Both the position numbers and the translations under genes were made by a program. This document shows, in pieces, positions 44,520 to 58,900 of a stretch of DNA of 64,000 nt. Under the pieces are notes generated by a model. That model ran no database searches. It saw nothing but the letters and a program-made list of their open reading frames with translations, and was not told the origin of the DNA. The DNA comes from Bubalus kerabau (lineage: Eukaryota > Chordata > Mammalia > Artiodactyla > Bovidae): assembly GCF_029407905.1 (NCBI RefSeq), contig NW_026577927.1, positions 1,116,001 to 1,180,000 on the forward strand. The letters are read 5' to 3'. Numbering within the stretch: the first letter of the stretch is position 1; every line of letters starts with the position of its first letter.

Positions 44520-46720
44520 AGTCATGGGAGGGACTAGGGCCTCAAGACGCATTTAAGAAGGACTCTCGAGGTCTTTCTTGGGTTGGGGTGGGAAACACTC
44601 GTTTCCCTCGACCTCTACCGGGGACCTTAGAGAACTTCCCAGGTGCCTCTAAGAGGTGAGGGATACTGAGGAATTAGAGGGGCCTCTCGGGACTCCACTA
44701 GGTTTGACGAAATGAAAGAGGGCCTCATCTCGATTGGAGGCAGGAACCTCAGCTTCCTCTCCATTTCTGACTCCGACCGCAGGGTCCCTGCAGGGTTGGG
44801 ACAGGAGAGTCAGGCCTCATCTTGTCTGAGTAATGGAACTCTGCTTGCCTCTCGAGTCGTTCAGTGGGTCTCAGGCCCCTTGTCGAGCTGTGTGTGGAAC
44901 CTGCGGGTGTTTCCAGAAGATGCACGGGGGTGTCATTGCCCCTTCATTTTGTGCCTTCCCCCACAGGGTTGCCTTCAAAGAGGTGTCCGGGTATCGGGTT
45001 CATTTCAAGAGCGGACGGGGAAATCGGGGTCGTTCGGCATGTGGCACAACACACGTGGCTCATCTCGAATTTCCTCGTGAGACCAGCATCATCCTGAGGT
45101 GCGCCGGGAAGGCCGGGAACACCTTCCACACAAAGCAGGGGAATCGACTCTCCTGTCGCGATCAGGAGGGGAGATGGGGCTCAGATGAAGTGGGGCCGGG
45201 AATCTAAGTGTTCCACTCGAGGGAACCGGGCGTTTCAGGGAACTTTAGGGGTCGCATCAAGGGAGCCAAGTACCGTTTCCCACTTCAGGACGGAACATGG
45301 GACTTCCCTGGAGACGCTGTAGCGGGCAAGGGCCTCATCCTGTGAAGACGTTGGAACCACGTCATTTTTCTCGAGTTGCGTCTGGATTCTCGAAAACGAC
45401 GGGGATTACAGGCTTCCTCTTGGGTTGGCCCTGGGAAGCCCAATCTTCCCCTGGAGTTGCGAGGGAAAGCTGGGGGTTCTGTTCGAGTCACTACAGGGCC
45501 AAAGAGACCTCATCGAGGCATGTGTCCAGGACCTAATATTCCTCTCAAGGGAAGACAGTGATCTCGGGTTTGCATTCCAGACTCCCCCGGGGAGTCAGGC
45601 CTCGCCTCGAGGGGAAGCAGAGGACTCCGCTTTCCTCTCAATTCGCGACACCTATCTCTTGGAGCCCAATGAGTGGACTCAAGGGTGTCGAGCCTCCTCT
45701 TCAGTTTGGAGAGAGGACTCGGGATTGCTCTCCAGGCCAGGCAGGTAAAGAAGGCCCTCAGCTCGCGATGACGTGGTCGTCTCATGGGTTTCCTCAGGCT
45801 GCAGCGCCCGTGGGGGTTTTCTCACGAGGCATGACGAGGACCTCAGGGAGCCTCTCGTGCGGTGCCAGGGAATTAATGTCTCCATGCGCATGGTGAGGGG
45901 GAGCTGGTCATCACTCTCGAGTCATGGGAAGCGACTAGGGCCTCAAGACGCGTTGAAGAAGGACTCTCGAGGTCTTTCTCGGGTGGCGGCGGGAAACCCT
46001 CGTTTCCCTCGACTTCTGCAGGAGACTATAGGAAACTTCCCAGGGTGCCTCTGAGAGGTGAGGGATGCTGTGGAGTTGGCGGGGCCTCTCGGGACTCTGC
46101 TGGGTTCGGCGCAATGGAAGAGGGCCTCATCTCGAGGGGAGGCAGGAACCTCAGGCTTCCTCTCCGATTCTGACTCCGACTGCACTGTCCCTGCAGTGTT
46201 GGGACAGGAGAGTCATGCCTCGTCTTGTCTGAGGAATGGAATTCTGGTTGCCTCTCGAGTTGTTCCGGGAGTCTCAGGCCCCTTGTCGAGCTGTGTGTAG
46301 ACCCTGCGGGGTTTTCTGGATGATGCACGGGGGTGTCAGTGCCCCTTCGTGTTGTGCCTTCACTCACAGGGTTGCCTTTGAAGAGGTGTCCGGGCATCAG
46401 GTTCTTATCAAGAGCGGACCGGAAAATCGGGGTTGTTCGGCACGTGGCACCTCACACATGGCTAGTCTCGAATTTCCTCCTGAAACCGGCCTCATCCTGA
46501 GGTGCACCAGGAAGGCCGGGAACCCCTTCCAGACCACGCAGGGGAATCGACTCTCCTGTCGCGATCAGGAGGGGAGAAGGGGCTCAGATGAAGTGGTGCT
46601 GGGACCCTCGGTGTTCCCCTCGAGTGAACCCAGCGTGTCGGCGAACTTTTGCGGTCGCATCAAGGGTGTCAATTACCATTTCGCACTTAAGGACGGAACA
46701 TGGGACTTCCCTGGAGACGC
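44520..46720. repeat. CpG-dense satellite I variant block 3
   Basis: About 1.6 monomers with the variant diagnostic sites. It begins near GTCATGGGAGGGACTAGGGCC and ends exactly where a 118-bp duplication starts (46,720). Slightly less CpG-rich than blocks 1 and 2, with several CpG to TpG or CpA changes. Confidence 0.7.
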
Positions 46721-46843
46721 CGGGAACTTCGGTGTTCCCCTGGAGTGAGACCGGTATGTTGGGCAACTTTGGGGTCGCATCAAGGGTGCATAGTAGCATT
46801 TCGAACTTTAAGATGGAACGTGGGACTTCTCTTGAGACTCTAG
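46600..46843. repeat. About 118-bp tandem duplication at a variant switch
   Basis: The monomer end segment starting GGGAACCTCGGTGTTCCCC and ending GGGACTTC...GAGAC is present twice (46,600-46,718 and 46,721-46,843). The first copy is of the CpG-dense type (GTGAACCCAGCGTGTCGGC, CACTTAAGGACGG), the second of the ordinary type (GTGAGACCGGTATGTTGGG, CTTTAAGATGG). The duplication thus marks an unequal exchange between the two subfamilies. Confidence 0.8.
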
Positions 46844-49800
46844 CTGGCAAGGGCCTCATATTGCGATGAAGGGGGAACCACATGGTTTTTAAGACTTGAG
46901 GCTGAATTCTCGAATTACGATGGGAAATTCAGACTTCCTCTTGTGTTGACCTTGGGAAGACCAATCTTCCATTCAAATTGTGAGGGAGAGATGGAGGTTG
47001 CTCTCGAGTCACTGTAGGGCAAAATAGACCTCATCTAGGCTTGTGTCTAGGACATAATGTTCCACTCCAGGGGCGACAGGGATCTCGGGGTTGCATTCCA
47101 AACTCACCCGGGGAGTCAGGCCTCGTCTCGAGGGAAGCAAAGGACTCCGCTCTCCTCTCGAGTCGCACCGGGTATTTCTTGGACCCAACTGAGTGGCCTA
47201 AAGGGAGTCAATCCTCCTGTGAAGTTTGGAGAGAGGACCAGGGATTGCTCTCCAGGTCAGGCAGGAAAAGAAGGCCCCCATCTCTCCTTGACGGGGGCAT
47301 CTTGTGGTTTTTCTCGAACTGCGGCGCCACTGTGGGTTTTCTCACGAGGTACGATGGGGTACTCAGGGAGCCTCTTGTGTGGTACTAGGGAAGTCAGTTT
47401 TCCTGCTTGTGGCGAGGGGAGCGCGTCCTTGCTCTGGAGACATGGTAGGGGAATCGGGCATCAAGAGACGTTGAAAAAGGACTCTCCAAGTCTTTCTCGG
47501 GTTACTTCAGGAAACTCTGGGCTCCCTCGACTTGTGCCAGTGACCTCAGGTAGCTTCTCAGGGAGCCTCTGAGAATTCAGGGATACTGTGGTGTTGGAAG
47601 GGGCCTCTCGGGACACCACTGAGTTTGGTTCAATGGAAGAGGGCCTCTTCTCTAGTTGAGGCAGGAACCTCAGGGTTCCTCTCCATTTCTGACTCCGATC
47701 GCAGGGTCCCTGAAGAGTTGGGCCAGGAGAGTAGGGCCTCGTCTTGTGTGAAGGAATGCAACTTCACTTGCCTCTAGAGTTGTTCACGGGGTGACAGTCC
47801 ACATTTGGAGCTGTGAGTGGAATCGGCGGGTTTTTCCAGACGATGCATGGGGATGTCAGTGTCCCTTCGTGTTGTGCCTTCATCCACAGGGTTGCCTTCG
47901 AAGAGATGTCCGGGCGTCAGGTTCTTATCTAGAGTGGACCGGGAATTCGGGATCTTTCAGCATGTGGCACCAACCATGAGGCTACTTTTCGAATTTCCTC
48001 ATGAGACCGGCCTCATCCGGAGGTTCGCGGGGAACGTCGGGAACCCCTTGCAGACAAAGCATGGGAATCGACCCTCCTATCGCGATCAGGAGAGGAGAAA
48101 GGCCTCAGTTGAAGTGGTGCCGGGAACTTCAGTGTCCCCTCTAGTGAGATCGGTATATAGGGGAACTTTTGGGGTCGCATCAAGGGTGCCAAGTACTGTT
48201 TTGCACTTCAAGACGGAATGTGAGACTTCTCTTGAGACGCTGTAGGGGGCAAGGGCCTCATCTTGCAATACAGGGAACCACGTGACTTTTCTCGAGTTGC
48301 GGCGGGTTTCTCAAATTACAACTGGAAATTCAGGCTTCCTCTTGTGTTGGCTCAGAAAGGCCAATCTTCCATTCGAGTTGCAAGGGAAAGCTAGGGGTTG
48401 CGCTTGAGTCACTGCAGGGCCAAAGAGACCTCATCTAGGCTTTTGTCCAGGACCTAAGGTTCCTCTCCAGGGGCGACAGGGATCCAGGGTTGCATTCCAG
48501 ACTCACCCTCGTAGTCAGGCCTCATCTCGAGGGGAAGCAGAGGACACCGCTCTCCTCCTGAGTATCGACGGGTATCTCTTGGAGCCCACTGAGTGACCTA
48601 AAGGGAGTCAAGCCTCCTTTGGAGTTTGGAGAGAGGATTCGGGATTGCTCTTCAGGTCATGCAGGAAAGAAGGCCCTCATTTCACCATGACAGGGGCGTC
48701 TCGTGGGTTTTCTCGAGCTGCGGCGCCAGTGTGGGGTTTCTCACGAGGTACGATGGGGAGCTCAGGGAGCCTCTCATGTGGTGCCGGGGAAGTCAGATCT
48801 TCATGCGCGTGGTGAGGGGGAGCGCGTCATTTTTCTCCAGTCATGGTAGAGGAATCGGGCATCAAGACGCGTGAAGAAGGACTCTCAAGGTTTTTCTCAG
48901 GTTATGGCAGGAAACCCTGGGTTCCCTCGACTTATGCCCGTGACCTCAGGGAGCTTCTCAGGGTGCCTCTGAGAAGTCAGGGATACTTTGCAGTTGGGAG
49001 GGGCCGCTCCGAACTCCACTGGGTTTGGTGCAGTAGAAGAGGGCCTTATCTTGAGTTGAGGCAGGAACCTCAGGGTTCCTCTCCATTTCTGAATCGGATC
49101 TCAGTGTCCATGCAGAGTTGGGACAGGAGAGTCAGGCCTCGTCTTGTGTGGAGGAATTGAACTCCTCTTGCCTCTCGAGTTGTTCATGGGGTGACAAGCC
49201 ACTTGTCGATCTGTATGTGGAACTTGCGGGCTTTTCCAACGATACACGAGGGTGTCAGACCCCTTCGTTTTGTGCCTTCATCCACAGGATTGCCTTCGAA
49301 GAGGTGTCCTAGCATTGGGTTCTTATCAAGAGCAGACACGGAAATCGGGGTCTTTCGGCGTGTGGCACCAACCACAAGGCTACGTCTCGAATTTCCTCGT
49401 GAGACCGGCCTCATCCTGAGGTGCGCCGGGAAGGTCCGGAACCCCTTCCAGACAAAGCAGGGTAATCGACCCTCCCGTCGCGATCAGGAGGGGATAAGGG
49501 GCTCAGAACAAGCGGTGCACCGAACCTTGGTGTTCCCCTCGAGTGAGACCAGGGTGTCGGGGAACTTTTGTGATAACATCAAGGTTGCCAATTATCATTT
49601 TAAACTTCAAGATGGAACGTGGGGCTTCTCCTGAGACGCTGTAGCTGGCAAGGGCCTCATCTAGCGATGACGGGGGAACCACGTGGTTTTTCTCGAGTTG
49701 CGGCGGGATTTTCGAATTACGACGGGGAATTCAGGCTTCCCCTTGTGTTGTCCCAGGGAAGTCCATTCTTCCATTCGAGGTGTGAGGGAGAGCAGGGGAT

Positions 49801-52800
49801 TGCTCTCGAGTCACTTCAGGGCAAATGAGACCTCATCTATGCTTGTGTCTAGGACCTAATGTTCCTCTCCAGGGGCGGCAGGGATCTCGGGGTTGCATTC
49901 CAGACTCACCTGAGGAGTCAGGCCTGGTATATAGGGGAAGCAAAGAATTCCGCTCTCCTCTCGAGTCCCAACGGGTATCTCTTGAGCCCACAGAGTGGCC
50001 TAAAGGGAGTCAGGCCTCCTGTGGAGTTTGAAGAGAGGCCTCGAGATGCTCTCCAGGCCATGCAGGAAAAGAAGGCCTTCATCTCGCGACGACGGAGGCG
50101 TCTCGTGGGTTTTCTCGAGCTGGGGAGCCAGTGTGGGATTTCTCACGAGGTATGACGGGGAGCTCAGGGAGCCTCTCGTGTGGCGCCAGGGAAGTCAAGT
50201 CTCCATGCGAGTGGCGAGGGGGAACGCGTCATTGCTCTTGAGTCATGGTAGGGGAATCGGGATTCAAGACGCATTGAAGGAGGATTTTCGAGGTCTTTCT
50301 CGGGTTGCGTCAGGAAACCCTGTGTTCCCTCGACTTGTGCCGGTGACCTCAGGGAGCTTCTAAGGGTGCCTCTGAGAAGTCGGGATACTGTGGATTTGGG
50401 AGGGGCCTCTCGGGCCTCCACTGTTTTTGGTGTAATGGAAGAGGGCCTCATCTCGAGTGGAGTCAGGAACCTCAGGGTTCCTCTCCGTTTCGGACTCCGA
50501 TCGCAGGGTCCCTTCAGAGTTGGGACCGGAGAGTCAGGCCTCGTCTTGAGTGGAGGAATGGAACTCTGCTTGCCTCTCGTGTTGTTCATGGGATGACAGG
50601 CCTCTTGTTGAGCTGTGTGTGGAACCTGCGGCTTTTACCGAATGATGCACGGGAGTGTCAGTGACCCTTCGTTTTGTGCCTTCGTCCACAGGGTTGCCTT
50701 CGAAGAGGTGTCCGGGCATCGGGTTCTTCTCAAGAGTGGGCCGGGAAATCGGGGTATTTCGGCATGTGACACCACCCACGACGCTATGTCTCGAATTTCC
50801 TCGTGAGACCGGCCTCATCCTGAGGTGCGCCGGGAATGTGGGGAACCCCTTCCAAACAAAGCAGGGGAATAGACCCTCCTGTCGCAAACAGGAGGGGAGA
50901 AGGTGCTCAGATGAAGTGGTGCGGGAACCTCGGTGTTCCTGTCGAGTGAGACCGGCGTGTCCGGGAACATTTGGTGTCGCATCAAGGGTGCAAAGTACCG
51001 TTTCACACTTCAAGACGGAACGTGGTTCTTTTCTTGAGACGCCATAGCAGGCAAGGGCCTCATCTTGGGATGACGTTGGAAACACGTGGTTTTTCTCGAG
51101 TTGCGGCGGGATTCTCGAGTTACGAAGGGGATTTCTGGCTTCCTCTTGTGTTGGCCCAGGGAAGCCCAATCTTCCATTCGAGTTGCGAGGGAGAGCTGGG
51201 GGTTGCGCTCGAGTCACTGCAGGGCAAAAGAGACCTCATCCAGGCTTGTGTCTAGGACCTAATGTTCCTCTCAAGGGATGACTGGGATCTTGGGGTTGCA
51301 TTCCAGACTCACCCGGGAGTCAGGCGTCATCTCGAAGGGAAACAAAGGACTTCTCTCTCTTCTCGAGTCGCGACGGGTATTTCTTGGAGCCCACTGAGTG
51401 GACTAAAGGGAGTCAAGCCTCCTCTGGAGTTTGGAGAGAGGACTCGGGATTGCACTCCAGGACATGCAGGAAAAGAAGGCCCTCATCTCACGATGACGGG
51501 GGGTCTCGGTGGTTTTACCGAGCTGCAGCGCCTGTGTTGGTTTCTCAGGAGGTACGACGGGGAGCTCAGGGAGCCTCTTATGTGGCGCCAGGGAAGTTAG
51601 GTCTCGATGCGTGTGGCGAGGGGGAGTGCGTCATTGCTCTCGAGTCATGGTAGGGGAATCAGGCCTCTAGACGCGTTGAAGAAGGACTCTCAAGATCTCT
51701 CTCGGGTCTTGGCAAGAATACCTGGGTTCCCTCGACTTGTGCCGGTGACCTCAGGGAGATTCTCCGGGTGCCTCTGAGAAGTCAGGGATACTGTGGAGTT
51801 GGGAAAGACCTCTCGGGACTCCACTGGGTTTGGTGAAATGGAAGGGGGCCTCATCTCGAGGGGAGGCAGGAACCTCAGGGTTCCTCTCCATTTCTGATTC
51901 CGATCGCAGCCCCCTGCATAGTTGGGAGAGGTGAGTCAGGCCTCGTCTTGTGTGCAGGAATGGATCTCCGCTTGCCTCTCGAGTTTTTCACTGGGTGACA
52001 GGCACTTGTTGAGCTGTAAGAGTAACCTGTGGTCTTTTCCGGATGATGCACGGGGTTGTCAGTGCCCCTTCGTGTTGTGCCTTCATCCACACTATATTCG
52101 AATAGGTGTCTGGGCATCGCGTTCTTATCAAGAGCGGATCGGGAAATCGCGGTCTTTTGGCATGTGGCACCACCATCGAGGCTACGTCTCGAATTTCCTC
52201 GTGAGACAGCCTCATCTGAGGTGCGTGGAGAAGGTAGGGAACCCCTTGCAGACAAAGCAGGGGAATCGACCCTCCTTTCGCGATCAGGAGGGGAGAAGGG
52301 GCTCAGATGAAGTGGTGCCAGGAACCTTGGTGTTCCCCTCGAATGCGACCCTTATGTCGGGGTACTTTTGGGGTAGCATTAAGGGTGCCAAATATCATTT
52401 CACACTTCAAGACAGAACGTGGGACTACTCTTGAGACGCTGGAGCAGGCAAGGGCCTCATCTTGCAATGACGGGGGAATCACGTGGTTTTTCTCGAGTTG
52501 AGGCGGAATTCTCGAATTACTACTGGGAATTCAGGCTTCCTCTTGTGTTGGCCCAGGGAGGTCCATCTTCCATTTGGGTTGCGAGGGAAAGCTGGGGAGT
52601 GCTCTCGAGTTACTGCAGGGCAAAACGACCTCATCTAGCCTTGTGTTCAGGACCCAATGATCCTCTCCAAGGGCGACAGGGATCTCGGGTTTGCATTACA
52701 GACTCACCCGGGGAGTTAGGCCTCGTCTCGAGGGGAAGCAAAGGACTCGGCTCTCCTCTCGAGTTGCGACGCATATCTCTTGGAGCCCACTGAGTGGTCT

Positions 52801-52956
52801 AAAGGGAGTCAACCCTCCTCTTCAGTTTGGAGAGAGGACTCGGGATTGCTCTCCAGGCCATGCAGGAAGAGAAGGCCCACATCTCGAGATGACGGGGGCG
52901 TCTCGTGGGTTTTCTCGAGCTGTGGCGCCAGTGTGGGGTTTCTCACGAGGTACGAC

Positions 52957-55900
52957 GGGGAGTTCAGGTAGCCTCTCGTGTGGCAACAGGGAAGTCAGGT
53001 CTCCATGGGCGGGGCAAGGGGGAGCGCGTCATTGCTCTCCAGTCAGGGTAGGGGAATCTGGCCTCATGACGGGTTGAAAAAGGACTCTCGATGTCTTTCT
53101 AGGGTTGCAGCAGGAAACCCTGGGTTCCCTTGACTTGTGCCGGTGGCCTCAGGGAGCTTCTCAGGGTGCCTCTGAGAAATCAGGGATACTGTGGATTTGG
53201 GAGAGGCCTCTCGGGACTCCTCTGGGTTTGGTGCAATGGAAGAGGGCCTCATCTCGAGTTGAGGCAGGAACCTCAGGGTTCTGCTCCTGACTTCCTGGAG
53301 CCGGATCTGACTCAGATCGCAGGGTCCCTGCTGAGTTTGCTCAGGAGTGTCAGGTCTCGTGTTCTGCGGAGGAATGGAACTCCGCTTACATCTCAAGTTG
53401 TTCAATGATGACACCACTTTTCGTGATGTGTGTGGAACCTGCAGGTTTTTCGGAGATGCACGGGGGTGTCAGTGCTCCTTCCTGTTGTGCCTTCATCCAC
53501 AGGGTTGCCTTCGAAGAGGTGTCCGGGCATCGGGTTCTCCTCAAGTGCGGACCGGAAAATCAGGGTCTTTCAGCATGTTGCACCACCCACGAGGCTACGT
53601 CTCGAATTTTCTCGTGAGACCGGCCTCATCCTGAGGCGCGCAGGAAAATCCGGGAACCCTTTCCAGACAAAGCAGGGGAATCGACCCTCCTTTCGGGATC
53701 AGGAGGAGAGAAAGGGCTCAGATGAAGTAGTGCCGGGAACCTCGGTGCTCCCCTTGAGTGAAACTGGTAAGTCGGGTAACTTTTCGGGTTGCATCAAGGG
53801 TGCCAAGTACCGTTTCGCACTTCAAGACGGAACCTGGGACTTCTCTTGAGACGCTGTAGTGGGCAAGGGCCTCATCTAGCGCTGACGGGGGACCCACGTG
53901 TTTTTTCTCGAGTTGCGGCAGGATTCTTGAGTTACGACGGGGAATACAGGTTTCCTCTTGTGTTGGCCCAGGGAAGTCCAATCTTCCATTCGAGTTGCAA
54001 GTGAGAGCTGGAGATTGCTCTTGAGTCACTGCAGGGCAAAATAGAGCTCATCTAGGTTTGTGTCCAGGACCGAGTTTTTCTCTCCAGGGGCGACAGGGAT
54101 CTCGGGGTTGCATTCCAGACTCACCCGGGGAGTCAGGCCTCGTCTCGAAGGGAATGAATAGACTCCGCTCTCCTCTCGAGTCACGACGGGTATCCCTTGG
54201 AGCCCAAGAATGGCCTAAATGGAGTTAAGCCTCCTGTGGAGTTTGGAGAGAGGACTCGGGATTGCTCTCTAGGCCATGCAGGAAAAGAAGGCCCTCATCT
54301 CACGATGACGAGGGCGTCTCGTGGGTTTTCTCAAGGTGCAGTGCCTGGTTGGGGTTTCTCACAAGATAGGACGGGGAGCTCAGGGAGACTCCTGTGGTGC
54401 CACGGAAGTCAGGTCTCCATGGACGTGACGAGGGGGAGCGCCTCATTGCTCTCGAGTCATGGTAGGGGAATCGAGCCTCAAGACGCTTCGAAGAAGAACT
54501 CTCGAGGTCTTTCTCGGGGTGTGGCAGGAAACCCTGGGTTCCCTCGACTTGTGCCCATAACCTCAGGGAGCTTAGCGGGGTTCCTCTGAGAAGTCAGGGA
54601 TACTGTGGAGTTGAGAGGGGCTTCTCGGAACTTCACAGGGACTGGTGCAATTGAAGAGGACCTAATCTCGGATTGAGGCAGTAACGTCAGGGTTCCTCTC
54701 CATTTCTGACTCGGATAGCAGGGTCCCTGCAGAGTTGGGACAGGAGAGTCAGACCTCGTCTTGTGTGGAGTAATGGAACTCCGCTTGCCTCTCGAGTTGT
54801 TCACGGGATGACAGGCCACCTGTCGAGTTGTATGTGGAACCTGCGGTTTTGGGGGACGATGCACAGGGTGTCAGTGCCCATTCGTGTTGTGCCTTCATCC
54901 ACAGGGTTACCTTCGAAGAGGTGACCGGGCATCGGGATCTTATCAATAGCGGGCCAGGAAATCGGGGTCTTTCGGCATGTGGCACAACACACGAGGCTAC
55001 GTCTCGAATTCCCTCGTGAGACTGGCGTCATCCTGAGGTTCGCCAGGAAGTCTGGGAACCCCTTCCAGACAAAGCAGGGGAATCGACCCTCCTGTCGCCA
55101 TCAGGAGGGGAGAAGAGGCTCAGCTGAAGCAGTGCTGGGAACCTCCATGTTCTCCTCGAGTGAGACCGGGGTGTCAGGGAAATTTGGGGGTCGCATCAAG
55201 GGTGTCAAGTACCGTTTCACACTTCAAGACGGAACATGGGACTTCGCTGGAGACGCTATAGCTGACAGGGGCCTCATATTTCGATGACGGAGGAGCCACG
55301 TTGTTTTTCTCCAGTTGCCGCGGGATTCTCGAATTACAACAGGAAATACAGTCTTCCTCTTGTGTTGGCCCAGGGAAGTCCAATCATCCATTCGAGTTGC
55401 GAGGGAGAGCGGGGGATTGCACTTGAGTCAATGCAGGACAAAAAAGACCTCATTTAGGCTTGTGTCCAGGACCGAGTTTTCCTCTACAGGGGCGACACGG
55501 ATCTCGGGATCCCATTCCAGACTCACCCAAGTAGTCAGGCCTCGGCTCGAGGGGAAGCAACGGACTCCGCTCTCCTCTAGAGTAGCGACGTGTATCTCTT
55601 GGAGGCTACTGAGTGGCCTAAAGGGAGACAGGCCTCCAGTGGAGTTTGGAGAGTGGACTCGGGATTGCTCTCTAGGTCATGTAGGAAAAGAAGGCCCTCA
55701 TCTTACGATGACGGGGGCGTCTCATGTGTTTTCTCGAGCGGAGGTGCCAGTGTGGGGTTTTCATGAGGTAGGACGGGGAGCGCAGGGAGCCTCTCGTGTG
55801 GCGCCAGGGAAGTTAGGTTTCAATGGGCGTGGCGAGGGAAATGCGTCATTGCTCTCCAGTCATGGTAGGGTATCGGGCCTCAAGACGCAGTAAAGAAGGA

Positions 55901-58900
55901 CTCTCGAGGTCTTTCTCAGAATGCAGCAGGAAACCCTGGGTTCACTCGACTTGTGCCAGTGACCGCAGAGAGCTTCTGAGGGTGCCTCTGAGAAGTCAGG
56001 GATACTGTGGAGTTGGGAGGGGCCTCTCGGGACTCCACTGGGTATGGTGCAATGGAAGAGGGCCTCATTTCGAGTTGATGCAGGAACGTCAGGTTTCATC
56101 TACATTTCTGACTCCGATCGCACGGTCCCTGCAGAGTTGGGAAAGGAGAGTCAGGCCTTCTCTTGTGTGGAGGAACGGAACTCCGCATGCCTCTCTAGTT
56201 CTTCCAGGGATGACAGGACACTTGTCAATCTGTGTTTGGAATCTGCGTGTTTTTCCGTACTATGCATGGGGATGTCAGTACCCCTTCGTGTTGTGCATTC
56301 ATCCACAGGTTTGCTTTCGAAGAGGTGCCCGGGCATCGGGTTCTTATTAAGAGCGGACCGGGAAATCGGGGTCTTTCCGCATGTGGCACCACTCACCAGG
56401 CTACATCTCGAATTTCCTAGTGAGACCGGCCTCATCCTTAGGTGCGCCGGGAAGGTCGGAAGCCCTTGCAGACAAAGCAGGGGAATCGACCCTCCTGTCT
56501 CGATCAGGAGGGGAGAAGGGGCACAGATGAGGTGATGCCGGGAACCTCGGTGTTCCCCTCCAGTGAGACCAGTGTGTTGGGGAACTTTTGGGGTCGCATC
56601 AAAGGTGCCAAGTACCGTATCGCACTTCAAGATGGAACGTAAGACTTCTTTTGAGACGCTGTAGCGGCAATGGCCGCATCTTGTGATGAAGAGGGAACGA
56701 CGTGGTTTTTCTCGAGTTTTGGCGGGATTCTTGAGTTACAACGGGAAATTCAGGCTTCCTCTTCTGTTGGCCCAGGGAAGTCCAGTCTTCCATTCGAGTT
56801 GCGAGGGAGAGTTGGGGATTGCTCTCGAGTCACTGCAGGAAAAAAGAGACCTCATCTAGGCTTGTGTCCAGGACCTAATGTTTCTCTCCAGGGGCGACAG
56901 GGATCTCCTGTTCGCATATCAGACTCACCCGAGGAGTCAGGCCTCTCCTCGAGGGGAAGGAAAAGTCTCCGCTCTCCTCTCGAGTCGCGACGGGTATGTC
57001 TTGGAGTCCACTGAGTGACCAAAAGGGAGTCAAGCCTACTGTGGAGTTTGGAGAGAGGACTCGGGATTGCTCTCCAGGCCATGCTAGAAAAGAAGGCCGT
57101 CATGTCGCGAAAACGGGGGCGTCTCGTGGGTTTTCTCTATCTGCGGCGCCAGTGTGGGGTTTCTCACGAGGTATGACGGGGAGCTCAAGGAGCCTCTTGT
57201 GTGGCGCCAGGGAAGTCAGGGCTTCATGAGTGTAGCAGAGGGAGTCCGTCATTGCCCTCGAGTCATGGTAGGGGAATCAGGCCTCAAAGCGCGTTGAAGA
57301 AGGACTCTTGAGTTCTTTCTATGGTGGCGGCAGTAAACCCTGGGTTCACTCGAATTGCGCTGGTGACCTCAGGGAGCTTCTCAGGGTGCCTCTGAGAAGT
57401 CAGGGATACTGTGGAGCTGGGACACGTCTCTCGGGACTCCACTGGGTTTCGTGCAATGGAAGAGGTCCTAATCTCGAGTGGAGGCAGGAACCTCAGCGTT
57501 CCTCTCGTGACTTCACTGGCGCTGGTCTGATTCGGATCGCAAAGTCCCTGCAGAGTTGGGACAGGAGAGTCAGGCCTCGTCTTGTGTAGAGGAATGAAAC
57601 CCCACTTGCCTCTCGAGTTCTTCAGTGGTGACAAGCCACTTGTTGAGCTGTATGTGGAACCTGCGGGTTTTTCCAGACGATGCACGAGGGTGTCAGTGCC
57701 CCTTTGTTTTGTGCCTTCATCCACAGGGTTGCCTTCGAAGATGTGTCCAGGCATCGGGTTCTTATCAAGAGCGTACCGAGAAATCATAGTCTTTTGGCAT
57801 GTGGCACCACCCGCGAGCTACGTCTCGAATTTCCTCGTGAGACCGGCCTCATCCTGAAGTGCCCCGTGAAGGTCGGGAACCCCTTACAAACAAAGCAGGG
57901 AAAGTGACCCTCCTATCACGAACAGGAAGGGAGAAGGGGCTCAGATAAACTGGTGCCGGGAACCTCGGTGTTCACCTCGAGTGAGACCGATATTTCGGGG
58001 AACTTTTGGGGTCACATCAAGGGTGTCAAGTATCGTTTCGCACTTCAAGACGGAACGTGGGACTTTTCTTGAGAAGCTGTAGCAGGCAAGGGCCTCATCT
58101 TGCGATGACGAGGGAACCAAGTGCTTTTTCTCGAGTTGTGGCGGGATTCTCGAGTTACGAAGGGGAATTCAGGCTTCCTCTTGTGTTGGCCCAGGGAAGG
58201 CCAATCTTCCATTCGAGTTGTTAGGGAGAGCGGGGGATTGCTCTCGAGTTACAGAAGGGCAAAAGAGACCTCATCTAGGCTTGTTTCCAGGACCTAATGT
58301 TCCTCTCCAGGGGAGACAGGGATCTCGGGGTTGCATTCCAGACCCACCTGGTGAGTCAGGCCTTGTCTCGAGGGGAAGCAAAGGACTCCATTCTCCTCTC
58401 GAGTCGCGACGGGTATCTCTTGGAGCCCACTAAGTGGCCTAAAGGGAGTCAAGCCTCCTGTGGAGTTTGGAAAGAGGATTCGGGATTCCTCTCCAGGCCA
58501 TGCAGGAAAAGAAGGCCCTCATCTCGCGATGACAGGGGCATATGGTGGGTTTTCTCAAGCTGCGGCGTCATTGTGGGGTTTCTCACGAGGTACGACGGGG
58601 AGCTCAGGGAGCCTCTCTTATGGCGCCAGGGAAGTCAGGTCTCCATGTGCGTGGCGAGGGGGTGCGTGTCATTTCTATAGAGCCATGGAAGCAGATTCGG
58701 GCTTCAAGACACCTTGAAGTAGGACTCTCGAGGTCTTTTTCGCATTGTGGCAGGAAACCCTGGGTTCCCTCGACATGTGCCGGTGACCTCATGGAGCTTC
58801 TCCAGGTGCCTCTGAGAAGTCAGGAGTACTGTGGAGTTGGGAGGGGCCTCTCGGGACTCCACTGGGTTTGGTGCAATGGATGAGAGCCTCATCTCGAGTG

